A program made the position numbers and the translations under genes. The notes beneath the pieces were generated by a model. The model was not told the origin of the DNA and made no database searches. It saw only the letters and a program-made list of their open reading frames with translations. From NCBI GenBank assembly GCA_009703545.1, contig WLFX01000048.1, forward strand, positions 1 through 7,056: 7,056 nucleotides of DNA, read 5' to 3'. The DNA is from Actinomycetota bacterium. Its GTDB lineage: Bacteria > Actinomycetota > Actinomycetes > Actinomycetales > Microbacteriaceae. Positions 1 through 6,739 of this stretch are shown in pieces (position 1 is the stretch's first letter; every line of letters starts with the position of its first letter).

Positions 1-1
1 C

Positions 2-1588
2 GCGCAAGAAGCGCACGAAGCTATTCGACCAGCGGGGGATGCTTTCAAAACTCCCGACGAGATGCGCAAACTTCTCTCGGCTGACGAGTTCCGTTTGTAT
101 GACCTGATTTGGAAGCGAACGGTCGCATCACAAATGGTCGACGCAACGGGTGAAACCGTGTCCGTCACGATGACGGCACCAGTTGGTGCACTCGGTACCG
201 CGACGATGTCTGCCGCGGGCACGACTATTACGATTCGCGGATTCCTTGCCGCCTACGAAGAAGGCCAGGACATCGATCGCAACGACGACGAGTCGGACGA
301 CGAGTCGAAAATCCCGAACCTCACCGTCGGTGATGTTCTCACTGTTCCCGAGGTCACGGCGAAACCGCACGAAACCTCGCCACCACCGCGATTCACCGAG
401 GCGAGCCTCGTTAAGGCACTCGAAGAACGGGGCATCGGTCGTCCGTCGACGTACGCGTCGATCATTGGCGTGTTGTTCGAACGCGGATATGTGACCAAAC
501 GCGGGACGGCTCTCGTTCCGGGGTGGACGGCGTTCGCCGTGATCGCGTTACTCGAACGGTTTTACACCGACTTTGTCGAGTACGACTTCACCGCCGAACT
601 CGAAAACGACCTCGACCGCATCTCAGTCGGCGAACTCAAGGGGACCGACTATTTGCAGCACTGGTACTTCGGCACGGGCGAGCACGCTGGTCTCGTCAAC
701 ACCTGTGTCGATTGGAAGGCCACGATCGATGCCCGCGAAGCGAACTCTTTTCCGCTGGGCGACGGCATTGTCGTTCGCAGCGGCAAATTTGGACCGTATC
801 TCGAAATTCAGACCGGTGTGGACGAAAAGCGGAATGTTTCCGTGCCGGACGGCCTTGCTCCGGACGAATTGACGCTCGAGAAAGCGCGTGAGTTGCGGGA
901 CGCCCCCGAGCCGGGTTCGCGCGCCATCGGAGTTAGCGCTGACGGAACCAGCATGATCACGGCCCGCGTCGGCCGATTCGGCGGATATATCCAGGAAAGC
1001 CCGATCGACCCCGAAATCCTCGAGGGAAACGAGCCCGTCTACACCCTGCCCGAATACACGCCACGCAAGATCAAGGGGAAAGACCCGAAGCCGCGCACCG
1101 CGTCGCTGTTTTCGACGATGGACCCGTCCGCGGTCGACCTCGAAACCTGCATTCGGTTGTTCGAACTGCCGCGAATCGTGGGAACCGATCCGGAAACCGA
1201 AAAACCCATCACGGCTCAAAACGGCCCGTACGGCCCGTATCTCAAGAAGGGGACCGACTCGCGTTCGCTCGAGAACGAACAGGCCATCTTTGACGTGACA
1301 CTTGAGCAAGCACTCGAATTATTTGCGCAACCCAAATACGGGTCGCGCTCGGCGTCGAGCATTAAAGAACTCGAGCCCGATCCCGTGAGCGGAAAACCCA
1401 TCAAGGTCAAGAGCGGAAAGTTCGGCCCGTACGTCACTGACGGCGAGACGAACGCGACGATTCCTGCCGGCGAGGTACCGGAAGAGGTTTCCCACGAACG
1501 CGCGGTCGAACTCATCGCAGACCGTCGCGCCAAGGGTCCCGCTCCGAAGAAGACTCCGATTCGACGCGTGACGCGAGCCAAGAAATGA
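2..1588 (+). CDS. topA: DNA topoisomerase I (type IA), C-terminal part; 5' end outside the window
   Basis: Type IA topoisomerase that relaxes negatively supercoiled DNA through a transient 5'-phosphotyrosine link. The reading frame is open from base 2, so the first visible methionine (base 62) is internal and 528 residues of the C-terminal part are present. Residues 2-10 (QEAHEAIRP) and 138-155 (KALEERGIGRPSTYASII) are family hallmarks of the core. The TOPRIM domain and the active-site tyrosine lie upstream of the window. After the core come four C-terminal repeats with a GxFGxY-type signature near residues 261, 324, 408 and 472, as in actinobacterial TopA, where such repeats bind DNA. The protein ends in a short basic tail of about 20 residues (KKTPIRRVTRAKK), shorter than the long lysine-rich tails of Streptomyces-type enzymes. 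The stop codon overlaps the tmk start (ATGA), suggesting translational coupling. The assignment is very secure. Confidence 0.97.
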   Translation, partial: AQEAHEAIRPAGDAFKTPDEMRKLLSADEFRLYDLIWKRTVASQMVDATGETVSVTMTAPVGALGTATMSAAGTTITIRGFLAAYEEGQDIDRNDDESDDESKIPNLTVGDVLTVPEVTAKPHETSPPPRFTEASLVKALEERGIGRPSTYASIIGVLFERGYVTKRGTALVPGWTAFAVIALLERFYTDFVEYDFTAELENDLDRISVGELKGTDYLQHWYFGTGEHAGLVNTCVDWKATIDAREANSFPLGDGIVVRSGKFGPYLEIQTGVDEKRNVSVPDGLAPDELTLEKARELRDAPEPGSRAIGVSADGTSMITARVGRFGGYIQESPIDPEILEGNEPVYTLPEYTPRKIKGKDPKPRTASLFSTMDPSAVDLETCIRLFELPRIVGTDPETEKPITAQNGPYGPYLKKGTDSRSLENEQAIFDVTLEQALELFAQPKYGSRSASSIKELEPDPVSGKPIKVKSGKFGPYVTDGETNATIPAGEVPEEVSHERAVELIADRRAKGPAPKKTPIRRVTRAKK

Positions 1589-2202
1589 CCGGCCTGTTCA
1601 TCACGCTCGAGGGTGGCGACGGTACGGGCAAAAGCACACAGTCTGCCCTGATCGGTGACTGGTTCACCGCGAAGGGGCGAGAGGTCGTCTTCACGCGTGA
1701 ACCGGGTGGAACCGACCTGGGAAACGAACTGCGCGAAATCGTCTTGCACTCGCGTGGGCACATCGCACCACGCGCCGAAGCACTGCTGTATGCGGCCGAT
1801 CGCGCCCACCACATCGCGACCGTTGTTCGTCCGGCACTCGAACGCGATGCTGTCGTGATTCAAGACCGATACCTCGATTCGTCGGTTGCCTATCAAGGGG
1901 CTGGGCGAGTACTCGATCCAGACGAAGTTCGCCACGTGAGCATGTGGGCGACCGAGGGTCTCGTGCCCGATGTCACCGTCGTTCTCGACCTCGATCCCGC
2001 GATCGGGCGAGACCGGCTGGATGCGGCGAACAAACAATTCGATCGGCTCGAAGCCGAAGCGCTCGAATTCCACACTCGAGTGCGCGATGCCTACCTGACG
2101 ATGGCCGCCGACGAACCCGAGCGTTTTCTGGTTGTCGACGCGACCCTTGATCGCGACGTGATTCGAGACGTCATCATTGCTCGATTGGACGAATTGTCGT
2201 GA
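1585..2202 (+). CDS. tmk: Thymidylate kinase (dTMP kinase)
   Basis: Cytoplasmic kinase that phosphorylates dTMP to dTDP with ATP, a required step toward dTTP for DNA synthesis. At 205 residues it has the usual length. The P-loop is at residues 9-18 (EGGDGTGKST). The substrate-binding TREPGGT motif is at 37-43, the DR(Y/H)-type motif with LDSSVAYQG at 94-105, and a charged LID-like segment ending in DRLEAEALEFHTRVRDAYL lies in the last third. The ATG shares four bases with the topA stop codon (ATGA), and the gene's own stop overlaps the holB GTG start. This packing decides both starts and implies translation by reinitiation. No strong Shine-Dalgarno sequence is visible. The topA-tmk-holB order is common in actinobacteria and links dTTP supply with replication genes. 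Nothing is missing from the catalytic motifs. Confidence 0.97.
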   Translation: MTGLFITLEGGDGTGKSTQSALIGDWFTAKGREVVFTREPGGTDLGNELREIVLHSRGHIAPRAEALLYAADRAHHIATVVRPALERDAVVIQDRYLDSSVAYQGAGRVLDPDEVRHVSMWATEGLVPDVTVVLDLDPAIGRDRLDAANKQFDRLEAEALEFHTRVRDAYLTMAADEPERFLVVDATLDRDVIRDVIIARLDELS

Positions 2203-3338
2203 CGGCACTGTGGGATGACCTCGTCGGACACGATGCCGTCGTCGCACAGATGCGCGCCGCTGCTGCGAGCCCCGACACGCTTGCCCAGTCGTGGCTGATC
2301 ACGGGTCCGGCTGGTTCCGGTCGCTCGCTCGTCGCAAGGGCGTTTGCGGCCGCACTTTTGGGCGCGGGGGAAGACGCGGACGTCGTCGACCGTCAGGTGC
2401 GCGGGCTCACCCATCCCGACCTCACCGTCCTTGCAACCGATCGTGTGTTGATTCCCATTGACGAAGTTCGCGAACTTGTCGAGACGTCGTATCGATCACC
2501 GGTCGCGTCGTCGTGGCGAATCATCATTATCGAAGATTCTGACCGGATGGCCGAACGAACTTCGAACGTGCTGCTCAAAGCACTCGAGGAACCCGCCGCT
2601 CGAACGATCTGGATTCTGTGTGCGCCGAGCGAAGCCGACGTGATTCCCACGATTCGATCGCGCGTCCACAGTGTGCGACTGGGAGTCCCGCCCATCGCGG
2701 ACATTGCGGCGATGCTCGTTGCCCGTGACGGAGTCGACGCCGCAATTGCCGAACAGTCTGCCCGGCATGCGCAAAGTCACATCGGGATGGCTCGTCGACT
2801 TGCAACGACACCCGAAGCGCGCGAGCGTCGATCTCGAAGCCTGGCCCTCGTCCTCGGAATCCGAGCAGTTTCGGAGGCCATCAACGCGGCAGCCGAGATC
2901 GTCACGCTCGCAACCGATGACGCGAAGGCGTACACCGAGGCACGCGATGAATCCGAGCGTTCGGAATTCTTGCAATCTCTCGGACTCGCGCCAGGCGAGG
3001 CTGTGCCGATCGGGCTCCGTCCGCAAGTGAAAAACCTCGAAGAAAACCACAAGCGCAGGGCGACTAGATCGTTGAGGGACGGTGTCGACCGAGTGCTGAC
3101 CGACCTCGAATCGCTGTACCGTGACATTCTCGTCGTCGCGCTCGGTGGCGAAGTGCCGCTGACTAACCCCGAGTTTGCCGACGGAATCACCGCGTGGCTC
3201 ACTCATCACGATGCGGCTCATGCCGTTCGAATTCTCGATGCGATTGACGTTGCCCGCGGACGAATCGAACGAAACGTCACTCCGCTGTTGTCGCTCGAGG
3301 CGCTATTCGTTGAGGCGAGCGGGGTCGCGACTGCTTAA
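2199..3338 (+). CDS. holB: DNA polymerase III delta' subunit (clamp-loader AAA+ protein), lacking the zinc module
   Basis: Probable delta' subunit of the clamp loader, which with DnaX (tau/gamma) and delta (HolA) loads the beta sliding clamp. It has 379 residues and a GTG start overlapping the tmk stop (GTGA). The N-terminus (WDDLVGHDAVV) is typical of actinobacterial delta'. The P-loop is GPAGSGRS (36-43) with arginine in place of the catalytic lysine, as expected for a subunit not relied on for ATP hydrolysis. A Walker-B-like stretch (IIIIEDSDRM) is at 108-117, followed by SNVLLKALEEP at 122-132. Two departures stand out. The four-cysteine zinc module normally found between the P-loop helix and the THPD motif is replaced by the cysteine-free segment 55-69, and the SRC motif reads SRV (154-156), keeping the arginine finger. 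Only one cysteine (C141) occurs in the whole protein. DnaX is the main alternative, but the altered P-loop and the operon position favour delta'. Confidence 0.9.
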   Translation: MTALWDDLVGHDAVVAQMRAAAASPDTLAQSWLITGPAGSGRSLVARAFAAALLGAGEDADVVDRQVRGLTHPDLTVLATDRVLIPIDEVRELVETSYRSPVASSWRIIIIEDSDRMAERTSNVLLKALEEPAARTIWILCAPSEADVIPTIRSRVHSVRLGVPPIADIAAMLVARDGVDAAIAEQSARHAQSHIGMARRLATTPEARERRSRSLALVLGIRAVSEAINAAAEIVTLATDDAKAYTEARDESERSEFLQSLGLAPGEAVPIGLRPQVKNLEENHKRRATRSLRDGVDRVLTDLESLYRDILVVALGGEVPLTNPEFADGITAWLTHHDAAHAVRILDAIDVARGRIERNVTPLLSLEALFVEASGVATA

Positions 3339-3364
3339 ACGCGGTCGTGCGCCCGTGATAACCT
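3335..3364 (+). promoter_or_regulatory. Possible tRNA-Thr promoter with extended -10
   Basis: TAACCT at 3359-3364 is preceded by TG plus one base (3356-3358), giving an extended -10. A weak -35 candidate (TTAAAC, 3335-3340) lies 18 bases upstream and overlaps the holB stop codon. The predicted transcription start near 3371 would leave a leader of about 17 bases before the tRNA, which RNase P could remove. It is a motif match only; cotranscription from holB is possible instead. Confidence 0.4.
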
Positions 3365-3387
3365 AGTGCGGTTGCCGTAACGGCGAT

Positions 3388-3459
3388 GCCTCGATAGCTC
3401 AGTGGTAGAGCACTTCACTCGTAATGAAGGGGTCGTGAGTTCAATCCTCACTCGAGGCT
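3388..3459 (+). tRNA. tRNA-Thr (anticodon CGU)
   Basis: All four stems can be paired by hand. The acceptor is 3388-3394 with 3452-3458 (7 of 7 pairs), the D stem 3397-3400 with 3408-3411, the anticodon stem 3413-3417 with 3425-3429, and the T stem 3435-3439 with 3447-3451, with loop TTCAATC. The anticodon loop CTCGTAA places CGT at positions 34-36, which reads the threonine codon ACG. The variable loop has five bases (3430-3434), the discriminator base is T, and the 3' CCA is not encoded, so it must be added by the CCA-adding enzyme. Only four bases separate it from the convergent msrB stop codon. Confidence 0.96.
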
Positions 3460-3463
3460 CAGA

Positions 3464-3868
3464 TTATTCGTCCGGCGTGAACTTCAGCGCAATGGAATTC
3501 ATGCAATAACGCAGACCAGTGGGCGTTCCGAACCCGTCGGGGAAGACGTGACCGAGGTGCCCGTTGCACGACGCACACCGAACTTCGGTCCGAGTTTGCC
3601 CCAACGTGTTGTCCTCAAGCAAAATCACAGCCTCGGGGTTGATGGTCTCGTAGAACGACGGCCAACCACAGTGGCTGTCGAACTTGGTGCCGGCGACGAA
3701 CAGCTCAGCACCGCATCCACCACACGTGTAGAAGCCGGCTCGATCCTCCTCGAGAAGTTCGCCTGTCCATGGACGTTCAGTTCCAGCTTCGCGCAGGACA
3801 TGATATTGCTCGGGGGTCAGAGCCTCGCGCCATTCGGCGTCGGTCCGCTCGGAGGGATTTTCTGTCAT
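3464..3868 (-). CDS. msrB: Peptide-methionine (R)-S-oxide reductase MsrB
   Basis: Repairs oxidised proteins by reducing the R epimer of methionine sulfoxide, with recycling by thioredoxin. It acts in the cytoplasm, since there is no signal peptide. With the start at 3868 the protein is 134 residues, the usual single-domain MsrB length. Two CxxC pairs (C49/C52 and C98/C101) form the structural zinc site. The catalytic cysteine is C122 in RYCMNS, and C67 in HCGWPSF, 55 residues earlier, matches the resolving cysteine of PilB-type MsrB. An upstream ATG at 3892 would add eight residues (MFPSLIVC) not typical of the family, so the MTENPSERTD start is preferred. No Shine-Dalgarno sequence precedes it, and a -10-like TTTAAT ends seven bases before the ATG, so the mRNA may be leaderless. 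It is divergent from the DUF2332 gene and convergent with the tRNA. The function is secure and the exact start fairly so. Confidence 0.95.
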   Translation of the reverse strand: MTENPSERTDAEWREALTPEQYHVLREAGTERPWTGELLEEDRAGFYTCGGCGAELFVAGTKFDSHCGWPSFYETINPEAVILLEDNTLGQTRTEVRCASCNGHLGHVFPDGFGTPTGLRYCMNSIALKFTPDE

Positions 3869-3890
3869 GCACACTATTAAACTCGGAAAC
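3869..3890. promoter_or_regulatory. Divergent msrB / DUF2332 promoter region with overlapping -10 elements
   Basis: Only 22 bases separate the two divergent start codons. The AT-rich core at 3875-3881 reads TATTAA on the + strand (3875-3880) and TTTAAT on the - strand (3876-3881, five of six matches to TATAAT). The - strand -10 ends seven bases before the msrB ATG, which would put transcription start at or beside the A of the ATG. The + strand -10 ends ten bases before the DUF2332 ATG. Neither direction shows a convincing -35 or Shine-Dalgarno sequence. Leaderless or near-leaderless transcripts are common in actinobacteria. It is a motif-based inference. Confidence 0.4.
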
Positions 3891-5090
3891 ATGGCGAACA
3901 GCGAGCGGGAAAGGACCGCCGACTGGTTTCGCCGCTTCGCACACGCCGAAGGCGCAGAGTCACCGCGTTATCGGGATTGGGCACTCGGAATCGCGGATGA
4001 TGACGAACTGCTCGCCCTCGTCGAAAAACTGCCCCTGTCCAAACGGCAACCCGTTCTTGTTTTGACCTGCGCCCGAGTCGCCGGCGTGCCACTTCGACCA
4101 TTTGAAACCGCCCGCGGCGATTTTTTCGCCTTGTGGCCGGCCATCGCGAAGTTGGCAAGGACGCGATCGACACAAACCAATGACCCCCGACGGTGCACGC
4201 CGATTCTCGTCGCCCTCGACCGAATTAGCGGACCCATCGCCCTGGTCGAAGTCGGGGCGTCGGCCGGCTTGACGCTCTTTCCCGATCGCTACACATACAT
4301 ATGGAATGCGCCGGGGCGTTCGGTGACGTCGCATCCTGTGGACGGTCCGTCGACAGTGTCACTTGTTGCTGACATCGAGGGCTGGGGAGCTAACCCGCCT
4401 CGCCGCCCCAACATCGTGCATCGCGAAGGAATCGACCTTACCCCCCTCGATGTGACCAACTCGGCTGACCGCGATTGGCTCGAGGCACTGGTGTGGCCTG
4501 AGCAAGCGGAACGGCTCGCCCTCGTGCGGGCGGCGGCGGGTATCGTTGCGACATCTCCGGCGATGCTAACCGCTGGTGACGCAGTGGTGGAAATCCGTGC
4601 CGCGGTTGCGCGTGCCCGAAAGGCCGCGCCGACTGCGACAATCGTGGTGTCGTCACCCGCGGTCCTCGTGTATCTCGATCCCGCCGAGCGTGAGAAATTT
4701 GCGACGTATTGCGCACGGGCGAAGGTGCGATGGATTTCTCTCGACGGTCGCCGGGTCGTTCCGCGAATCGGTGACGCGGCGGACGAGAGGGGAATCGACG
4801 GCGATTTCCTTCTGAGCCTCGACAGTATTCCGATCGCCTCGATCGACCCACTCGGCAGACATGTCACCGTGTATGGCTCATCGGGGTTGTCGCCAGGTGA
4901 CGTTGACGTCATCGAGTTTGAACGCGAGAACTGGGGCCCCACGCAGTCGAAAGAATCATTGGTGCGAAAGGTGTGGAACCTGCCACTTGTGCGTTACTAT
5001 CAGCGCCTATACGGGATAATGGAATCAACCGCTGCGAGGCGGTATGACCCGATTTTGGTTAGAAGTTTTGCCGAGACGAGCAAACTTTAG
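3891..5090 (+). CDS. DUF2332 family protein with C-terminal extension, function unknown
   Basis: A protein of 399 residues that resembles the actinobacterial DUF2332 family. The clearest match is VEVGASAGL followed by FPDRYTYIW (residues 119 onward), a glycine-rich strand-turn that looks like motif I of Rossmann methyltransferases; that resemblance is inference and no activity is established. The family-typical ending (LLSLDSIPIASIDPLGRHV) is reached at about residue 325. About 70 further residues follow, ending in a basic, aromatic segment (KVWNLPLVRYYQRLYGIM and beyond) that I do not recognise. There is no signal peptide or membrane segment. The ATG at 3891 is chosen because MANSERERTADWFRRFA resembles the family N-terminus. 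An in-frame ATG at 3867 would overlap the msrB start codon on the other strand. The LytR_C gene begins 32 bases downstream, so cotranscription is likely. The family call is fairly sure and the role is unknown. Confidence 0.85.
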   Translation: MANSERERTADWFRRFAHAEGAESPRYRDWALGIADDDELLALVEKLPLSKRQPVLVLTCARVAGVPLRPFETARGDFFALWPAIAKLARTRSTQTNDPRRCTPILVALDRISGPIALVEVGASAGLTLFPDRYTYIWNAPGRSVTSHPVDGPSTVSLVADIEGWGANPPRRPNIVHREGIDLTPLDVTNSADRDWLEALVWPEQAERLALVRAAAGIVATSPAMLTAGDAVVEIRAAVARARKAAPTATIVVSSPAVLVYLDPAEREKFATYCARAKVRWISLDGRRVVPRIGDAADERGIDGDFLLSLDSIPIASIDPLGRHVTVYGSSGLSPGDVDVIEFERENWGPTQSKESLVRKVWNLPLVRYYQRLYGIMESTAARRYDPILVRSFAETSKL

Positions 5091-5122
5091 GCCGACAGAC
5101 TGCAGACGGATGTGACGCGCGC

Positions 5123-5674
5123 GTGGCAAAAAAACCACAGGACCGATTCGATGACAAGAGTGCCTACGCTGGGAGAGCTGGCGCTCATCGCCAGCCGATT
5201 TCTCGTCGCCCATGGTGGGTCCTGACGCTCATCTCGGTTGGTGTCACGGCGGGGCTGATTCTTGCCGCACTAGCCGGAACCGCAGTCCTCGATGCCAGGA
5301 ACCTTAAGCCGATTGATATCTCGGTGCTGGGGATCACGGCTGCACCGGCTCCAGTGATTACCGGCGTCGATCCGACGCTCCTCACTGAAGCTGAACTCAA
5401 CGAAATCACCATCACGGTGCTCAACGGAACGACATCAGCGACACTCGATGAGGATGTCGCGGCTATCCTGACGACACAGGGCTGGCCGAACATCTCCACT
5501 GCCAATGCTGCGGATTCTGCCATCAAAATCAGTGTTGTCGTGTATGGTCCGGACAAAAACCTTTCCCTCGCGACGAGCGTCGCAGACAGCCTCGGAATCG
5601 CGGCCGTGAAGCAATCCGATACTTATCCCGGCGCGACGATTACTGTGCTCGTAGGCAAAGACTTTGTGCGCTAA
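5123..5674 (+). CDS. LytR C-terminal (LytR_C) domain membrane protein, VirR-like
   Basis: A 183-residue protein with a polar, positively charged N-terminus (1-30), one predicted membrane helix (about 31-56, starting WWVLTLISVG) and an extracytoplasmic C-terminal domain. The C-terminal half (about 94-183) fits LytR_C: ITITVLNGTT at 95-104, then an NAAD segment, a VVVYGPD strand, SVADSLG, and TITVLVGKDF near the end. No LytR-CpsA-Psr catalytic domain is present, so it should not itself transfer glycopolymers. The nearest known example is mycobacterial VirR (Rv0431), a stand-alone LytR_C envelope protein also encoded near groEL2. A role in the cell envelope is inferred. The start is GTG; no earlier in-frame start is near, and only a weak GGA precedes it. 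Codons 2-4 include a run of seven A. It sits 32 bases after the DUF2332 gene and 24 before the lipoprotein gene. Confidence 0.87.
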   Translation: MAKKPQDRFDDKSAYAGRAGAHRQPISRRPWWVLTLISVGVTAGLILAALAGTAVLDARNLKPIDISVLGITAAPAPVITGVDPTLLTEAELNEITITVLNGTTSATLDEDVAAILTTQGWPNISTANAADSAIKISVVVYGPDKNLSLATSVADSLGIAAVKQSDTYPGATITVLVGKDFVR

Positions 5675-5698
5675 CTGAACCCGATCGGACACATTCGC

Positions 5699-6724
5699 AT
5701 GAAAAAAAATCTCCTCGTAGCCCTCGGCGTGGCATCGGTTGTCACCCTAACCGGATGTGCGGGCTTTCAATTGCCTGGGCTCAACCTCGATCCGAATTCG
5801 ACACCGTCGGCAACTCCGACGGCGGTTGAGAACGCGCCACTGTCGGGAGCTCCTGTTCCAGTCGGTTCACTTGATCACCCCGTGTTAATGGCAAAGATTG
5901 ACAACAGCCCCGAGGCACGCCCCCAAGTCGGGCTCAACGACGCGGACATCGTTTTTGAAGAACTTGTCGAAGGCGGGCTCTCCCGTTATCTCGCTGTCTG
6001 GCATTCGGTAATACCCGCCGAAATCGGACCAGTTCGATCGATTCGACCGATGGATCCTGACATCGCGTTGCCCTTCGGCGGGGTCATTACCTATTCGGGT
6101 GGTCAGCAGCGGTTTGTGCAGATGATGATTGATACCGGGCTCAAAAATGTGATTGACGGGCAATCGGGCACCGAGGAGTTCACCTATCGCTCGGACACAA
6201 TGATTGCCCCTCACGACGTGATTGTTCGTGCGGCAACTTTGATTGACTCACTAGCCGACATCGCACCGCCCCCACCAGCATTTGAATTCGCCGGTGACGG
6301 CGCCATCCCGACCGCCCTGGCAGAGGGAACGGCGGCCGGCCGATTGATCACATCGTTCTCGGGCTACAACTCTCCGTCGTGGGTTTTCGATGCCGAATCG
6401 GGCATGTACGGACGTCTCCAAGCAGGCGGAGAAACCGACGTTGACGAAAATCAGCAGCAATTGACTGCTCGAAATGTCGTGGCGCAAATGGTCGAGGAGT
6501 CGAGTGAATACGGCTATGTTCCGCACGCCCTTGTGGTCGGCGAGGGCGTTGCCTGGATTTCCACCGGCGGAAAGACTGTCGAGGCCACTTGGACTAAAAC
6601 GGCACCCGACGCGATGACGGTCTTCACGTTAGCGAATGGCGACATCGTCAACCTGGCACCCGGTCGTACGTGGATTGAGTTGGTACCGACGACGAGCGGC
6701 TATTTCGAGGCGAAACGCCGCTAG
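5699..6724 (+). CDS. DUF3048 family lipoprotein (YerB-like)
   Basis: A 341-residue predicted lipoprotein. It has a KK n-region, a hydrophobic stretch (5-16) and a lipobox LTGC with the lipidated cysteine at C20. A Ser/Thr/Pro-rich linker follows (about 30-50). The N-terminal DUF3048 domain is recognisable from [36 protein letters not shown] and [10 protein letters not shown]. The C-terminal part, with AHDV-like APHDVIV and the later segment from ARNVVAQMV to [23 protein letters not shown], fits the second DUF3048 domain. The protein should be anchored on the outer face of the membrane. Its biochemical function is not established; YerB of Bacillus is a relative. The ATG is followed by a run of eight A in codons 2-4, and there is no clear Shine-Dalgarno sequence. 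It is likely the last gene of a DUF2332-LytR_C-DUF3048 unit, and its stop codon lies inside a terminator-like hairpin. Confidence 0.9.
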   Translation: MKKNLLVALGVASVVTLTGCAGFQLPGLNLDPNSTPSATPTAVENAPLSGAPVPVGSLDHPVLMAKIDNSPEARPQVGLNDADIVFEELVEGGLSRYLAVWHSVIPAEIGPVRSIRPMDPDIALPFGGVITYSGGQQRFVQMMIDTGLKNVIDGQSGTEEFTYRSDTMIAPHDVIVRAATLIDSLADIAPPPPAFEFAGDGAIPTALAEGTAAGRLITSFSGYNSPSWVFDAESGMYGRLQAGGETDVDENQQQLTARNVVAQMVEESSEYGYVPHALVVGEGVAWISTGGKTVEATWTKTAPDAMTVFTLANGDIVNLAPGRTWIELVPTTSGYFEAKRR

Positions 6725-6729
6725 TTTTT
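6695..6729 (+). terminator. Likely intrinsic terminator overlapping the DUF3048 stop codon
   Basis: AGCGGC (6695-6700) can pair with GCCGCT (6717-6722) as a perfect 6-bp stem. Alternatively a tighter GGCG-AAA-CGCC hairpin forms at 6709-6719. Five T follow at 6725-6729, right after the TAG stop codon (6722-6724). This would separate the upstream envelope genes from the heat-shock-controlled groEL. The stem is short and actinobacterial terminators often lack U-runs, so certainty is moderate. Confidence 0.5.
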
Positions 6730-6739
6730 CCACAGTCAA

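Noticed and set aside
623..1309. Long open frame of 228 codons on the - strand opposite topA
   Set aside because: It lies wholly inside the secure topA frame, has no recognisable motif, and long antisense frames are expected in G+C-rich genes.
1216..2247. Open frame of 343 codons on the - strand opposite the topA end, tmk and the holB start
   Set aside because: It spans three genes with strong family motifs on the + strand, and its translation is low-complexity Arg/Ser/Val-rich text without a domain.
3388..3459. tRNA-Thr as an integration site for a mobile element
   Set aside because: There is no integrase, no repeated copy of the tRNA 3' end, and both flanks hold ordinary housekeeping genes.
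3867..3869. Upstream ATG as start of the DUF2332 gene
   Set aside because: It would overlap the msrB start codon on the other strand and add eight residues not resembling the family; it would also leave no room for a promoter between the genes.
4289..4942. Open frame of 217 codons on the - strand opposite the DUF2332 gene
   Set aside because: Its Ser/Arg/Ala-rich translation is typical of a shadow frame, and the + strand has the family motifs.
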